Of a DNA stretch of 64,000 nucleotides, positions 60,808 through 64,000 are shown piece after piece. Source of the stretch: Lichenicoccus sp963693035 (GTDB lineage: Bacteria > Pseudomonadota > Alphaproteobacteria > Acetobacterales > Acetobacteraceae); NCBI GenBank assembly GCA_963693035.2, contig CAXMMQ010000003.1, forward strand, positions 124,001 to 188,000. Direction: 5' to 3'. The translations under genes were made by a program, and so were the position numbers. How positions within the stretch are numbered: position 1 is the stretch's first letter; every line of letters starts with the position of its first letter. The notes under the pieces were generated by a model. That model was not told the origin of the DNA, did no database searches, and saw only the letters and a list, made by a program, of their open reading frames with translations.

Positions 60808-61966
60808 TGCGCAGCCTGTCGCGTATCGACAACTCGCTGATCGGCCGCTGGTGGCTGACCGTGGATCGCTGGACGCTCGGCTGCATCGGCGTGCTGATCG
60901 GCTTCGGCTACGTGCTGATGCTGGCGGCAAGCCCGGCGGTCGCCGCCCGTATCGGCGCGTCGCGCGACATGTTCATCCTCAAGCAGGTGATCTTCCTCAT
61001 CATTGCCGGCGGCATCGTGATGGCGGTGTCGATGCTGCCGCCGAAGGGCGTGCGCCGGCTTTCGCTGGCGGGTTGCCTGGTCGCGATCGGCGCCACCGCG
61101 CTCACCCTAGTGCACGGCATCGAGATCAAGGGCGCGCGGCGCTGGATCGCGCTGCCGATGATGTCGGTGCAGCCGAGGCGAGTTCCTCAAGCCGTGCTTC
61201 GCGGTGGTGACCGCCTGGCTGCTCACCGAGCGCCGCCGCAAGCGCTATTTTCCAGGCATGGCGATCGCCTTTGTGGTGTTCGGCGTGATCCTGCTGCTGC
61301 TGAAGTCGCAGCCCGACATCGGCATGCTGACGGTGATCACCACCGTGTTCATGGCCCAGCTGTTCATCGACGGGCTCAACATGTTCTTCGTCGGCGTCGG
61401 CTGCAGCGCGATGGTGAGCGCCTTCATCGGCGCCTATTTCGTGTTCCCGCATGTGCGCAGCCGGGTCGAGCGGTTCCTGCACCCCCAATGTCGGCGACCA
61501 CTACCAGATCGACACCGCGTTGCAGGCATTCGGCAATGGCGGCCTGCTCGGGCGCGGACCGGGCGAGGGCCGGGTCAAGGACCTGCTGCCCGACGCGCAT
61601 GCGGATTTCGTGTTCGCGGTCGCCGGCGAGGAGTTCGGGCTGCTGGTCTGCCTGTTCATCATCGGCGTGTTCTGCTTCATCGTGATCCGCACGCTGCTCA
61701 AGCTGCTGGCCGAGGACGACCCGTTCATCGTGCTGGCGAGCTGCGGGCTGGTGACCGGCTTCGGCCTGCAGGCCTTCGTCAACATGGGCTCGACGCTGCA
61801 TTTGATCCCAACCAAGGGGATGACGCTGCCCTTCATTTCCTATGGCGGCTCCTCAGCGATCTCGGTGGCGCTGACCATCGGCATGGTGCTGGCGCTGACC
61901 CGCAGGCGGCCGCGGGTGCGGGTGCTGCAGCGGCGCCGTCGTGTGTCGCAGGCGATGACGTCATGA
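60807..61966 (+). pseudogene. ftsW: Lipid II polymerase FtsW, broken by two single-base insertions in this sequence
   Basis: A SEDS-family glycosyltransferase essential for septal wall synthesis. Homology begins at ATG 60807 (LSRIDNSLIGRWWLTVDRWT) and breaks after GARRWIALPMMSVQP: an extra G at about 61177 shifts the frame. The next part (FLKPCFAVVTAWLLTERRRK to RVEREFL-like RVERFLHP) breaks again where C5 near 61486 should be C4. The last part (VGDHYQIDTALQAFGNGGLL, PTKGMTLPFISYGGSSAIS) ends at 61966, overlapping murG. Removing both bases gives 385 residues, a normal length. As ftsW is essential and its neighbours are intact, assembly error is the likely cause. Confidence 0.9.
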
Positions 61967-63120
61967 GCGGCCCGATCGTGATCGCCGCCGGCGGCACCGG
62001 CGGCCACTTCTTCCCCGCCGAGGCGCTCGGCGCCGAACTGCTGGCGCGCGGCCACCGGCTGATACTGATGACCGACCGGCGCGGCGGCCAGCGCGAGGGC
62101 GGGGTGTTCGCCCGCGGACCCCAGCACGTGCTGCCCGGCGCCGGCGTCGCCGGCCGTGGCCTCGCCGGCCGGCTGCGCAGCCTCGCCGCGATTGGCGCCG
62201 GCGTCATCGAGGCGCGCCGCATCCTGTCCGGCCTGGATGCCGCCGCCGTGATCGGCTTCGGCGGCTACCCGTCGGTGCCGCCGCTGCTCGCCGCCCGCCT
62301 GCTCGGCCGCCGGCGCCCGCCGATCGTGCTGCACGAGGGCAACGCCGTGCTCGGCCTGGCCAACGCCCAGCTCGCCCGCTTCGCCGACGCGGTGGCGACC
62401 AGCTACCCGAACACCGCGCGGCTGCCGATGGGAGCGGAGGTCACCCTCACCGGCATGCCGGTGCGCCCGGACATCGCCGCCATCGCGGGCCGGCCCTATC
62501 GGACGCCGGGAGAGATCATCAACCTGCTGGTCTGGGGCGGCTCGCTCGGGGCGCGGGTGCTGGCCGACATCATGCCGGGCGTGCTGGCGCAGTTCGAGCC
62601 GGGGCTGCGCGCGCGGCTGCGCGTCACCCAGCAGGCGCGCCCCGAGGATGTCGATCGGGTGCGGGCGGCCTACGCCCAGGCCGGGATCCCGGCCGAGGTG
62701 GCGCCGTTCCTGCGCGATATCCCCAGCCTGCTGTCGGCGGCGCACCTGGTGATCGGCCGCGCCGGCGGCTCCAGCGTCGCCGAGATCACCGTGGCCGGGC
62801 GGCCGGCGCTGCTGGTGCCGCTGCCGATCGCGGCGAGCGACGAGCAGACCGCGAACGCCACCGCCCTGGTCGCCGCCGGAGCTGGCTGGCTGGTGACGCA
62901 GCCGCACTTCAACGCCGCCGGACTGTCGGCGCTGCTGCCGACGCTGCTCACCGATCCGCTGGCGCTGCCGAGTGCGGCGGCCGCCAGCGCCGGCCTTGGT
63001 CGCCCCGACGCGGCCCGCCTGCTGGCCGACCTGGTCGAGAGCCGCTTGCGCCGGCCTGCATCGTCGGCCATCCCGTCCGCATCCAGCGCGCCTGGACCCA
63101 GGATGGAGACCACGGCATGA
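61963..63120 (+). CDS. murG: Lipid II synthase (UDP-GlcNAc transferase)
   Basis: A 385-residue GT28 glycosyltransferase. The N-terminal loop is AAGGTGGHFFPAEAL (GGTGGH 10-15), with HEGNAVLGLANAQLARFA, the second loop VWGGSLGARVL and the UDP-sugar site GRAGGSSVAEITVAGRPAL. It overlaps ftsW and murC. Confidence 0.96.
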   Translation: MSGPIVIAAGGTGGHFFPAEALGAELLARGHRLILMTDRRGGQREGGVFARGPQHVLPGAGVAGRGLAGRLRSLAAIGAGVIEARRILSGLDAAAVIGFGGYPSVPPLLAARLLGRRRPPIVLHEGNAVLGLANAQLARFADAVATSYPNTARLPMGAEVTLTGMPVRPDIAAIAGRPYRTPGEIINLLVWGGSLGARVLADIMPGVLAQFEPGLRARLRVTQQARPEDVDRVRAAYAQAGIPAEVAPFLRDIPSLLSAAHLVIGRAGGSSVAEITVAGRPALLVPLPIAASDEQTANATALVAAGAGWLVTQPHFNAAGLSALLPTLLTDPLALPSAAAASAGLGRPDAARLLADLVESRLRRPASSAIPSASSAPGPRMETTA

Positions 63121-64000
63121 GGGCGCTTCCGCTCAATATCGGCATGATCCACTTCGTCGGCATCGGCGGCATCGGCATGTCGGGCATCGCCGAGGTGCTG
63201 CACACGCTCGGCTATGCGGTGCAGGGCAGCGACATCGCCGAGAGCGCCAACGTCATGCGGCTGCGCGCCGCCGGCATCCCGGTGCTGATCGGCCACGAGG
63301 CGGCCAATCTCGGCACCGCCCAGGTGGTGGTGATCTCGACCGCGGTGAAGCGCGACAACCCGGAAGTTGCGGCCGCCCGGGCGCGGCTCATACCCGTGGT
63401 GCGCCGCGCCGAGATGCTGGCCGAGCTGATGCGGTTGCGCTGGTCGATCGCGGTCGGCGGCACGCACGGCAAGACCACCACCACCAGCCTGATCGCCGCC
63501 GTGCTGGAAGCCGCCCGCCTCGATCCGACGGTGATCAATGGCGGCATCATCGAGGCGTACGGCACCAACACGCGCATGGGTGCGGGCGACTGGATGGTGG
63601 TCGAGGCCGACGAAAGCGACGGCTCGTTCCTGCGCCTGCCGGCGACCATCGCGGTGGTCACCAACATGGATCCCGAGCATCTGGACCATTGGGGCACGGC
63701 CGAAGCCATGCAGGCGGCGTATGACCAGTTCGTCTCCAACATCCCGTTCTATGGTTTCGCGGTGCTGTGCGTGGATCATCCGGCGGTGCAGCAGATGATC
63801 CCCCGCCTGTCGGACCATCGCGTCATCACCTACGGCTTCAGCCCGCAGGCCGACGTGCGCGCGGAACGCCTGGTCGCCGACAAGCGCGGCGCCACCTTCG
63901 AGGTCGCCTTTACCGACCGCGCCCGCAACCGCAGCCGCCGGCTGGGTCCGTTCCGGCTGCCGATGCTGGGCAGCCACAACGTGTCGAACGCGCTCGCCGC
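63117..64000 (+). CDS. murC: UDP-MurNAc:L-alanine ligase (3' part outside window)
   Basis: The first 294 codons of the Mur ligase adding L-Ala. The nucleotide loop HFVGIGGIGMSGIAEVLHTL, the ATP loop GGTHGKT (114-120) and EADESDGSFLRLPATIAVVT are family hallmarks. It starts at ATG 63117, overlapping murG. The gene continues past the window edge. Confidence 0.96.
   Translation, partial: MRALPLNIGMIHFVGIGGIGMSGIAEVLHTLGYAVQGSDIAESANVMRLRAAGIPVLIGHEAANLGTAQVVVISTAVKRDNPEVAAARARLIPVVRRAEMLAELMRLRWSIAVGGTHGKTTTTSLIAAVLEAARLDPTVINGGIIEAYGTNTRMGAGDWMVVEADESDGSFLRLPATIAVVTNMDPEHLDHWGTAEAMQAAYDQFVSNIPFYGFAVLCVDHPAVQQMIPRLSDHRVITYGFSPQADVRAERLVADKRGATFEVAFTDRARNRSRRLGPFRLPMLGSHNVSNALA

Noticed and set aside
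60807..61966. ftsW as a truly dead gene or as three separate genes
   Set aside because: An essential gene in an otherwise intact operon with two single-base insertions is better explained by sequence error; the pieces join to a normal-length FtsW.

Overview
This 64 kb window of GC-rich DNA comes from an alphaproteobacterium, probably an acetic-acid-bacteria relative (Acetobacteraceae). The support is the gene content: an obgE-proB block with rplU-rpmA, a long FtsL, a C-terminal Hint protein, a DUF2312/GapR-like gene, DoxX, pirin and XapX genes, and an alphaproteobacterial mraZ-to-murC cluster. The family-level placement is inference.

The window has two halves. Positions 1 to about 35,380 are an accessory region. 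Small metabolic operons alternate with decayed mobile DNA: IS66, IS3, ISL3, IS21, an IS481/ISNCY-like element, IS1380 and IS110, a plasmid-type TraA relaxase remnant and a chopped ScpA operon. The intact cargo comprises a D-tagatose-3-epimerase-like gene with VOC and XapX genes, an epoxide-hydrolase-like enzyme with an oxidoreductase, a drug-type MFS pump, a convergent pair of BLUF light sensors (one AppA-like), an LLM monooxygenase/pirin/DoxX set divergent from a LysR gene, an NmrA-type reductase with its LysR gene, a hydrolase/cupin pair, lrgA-lrgB, an SDR and a PAS-GGDEF-EAL protein. A tRNA-Ser(CGA) gene, with an ISL3 end lying beside its 3' end, marks the change to core genome.

Positions about 35,500 to 64,000 are core. 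They hold rplU-rpmA-obgE-proB, a DUF2312 gene and zwf. Next comes an ECF-sigma/anti-sigma/periplasmic-sensor module, then a decayed alpha-galactoside locus (AraC, GH4 galactosidase and ABC permease, all broken). A lone Rieske protein gene, a SulP transporter, a secreted Hint protein and rnpB follow. The division and cell-wall cluster mraZ-rsmH-ftsL-ftsI-murE-murF-mraY-murD-ftsW-murG-murC closes the window, with stops and starts mostly overlapping. A four-repeat MraZ operator lies upstream of mraZ. ftsW carries two single-base insertions, which in an essential gene point to assembly error and advise caution about other single frameshifts here.

The most interesting items are the BLUF plus BLUF-B12/SCHIC-like pair, the CnrH-like sigma module, the 13.8 kb segment flanked by perfect 22-bp inverted IS ends, and the layered remnants that record how the accessory region was built.
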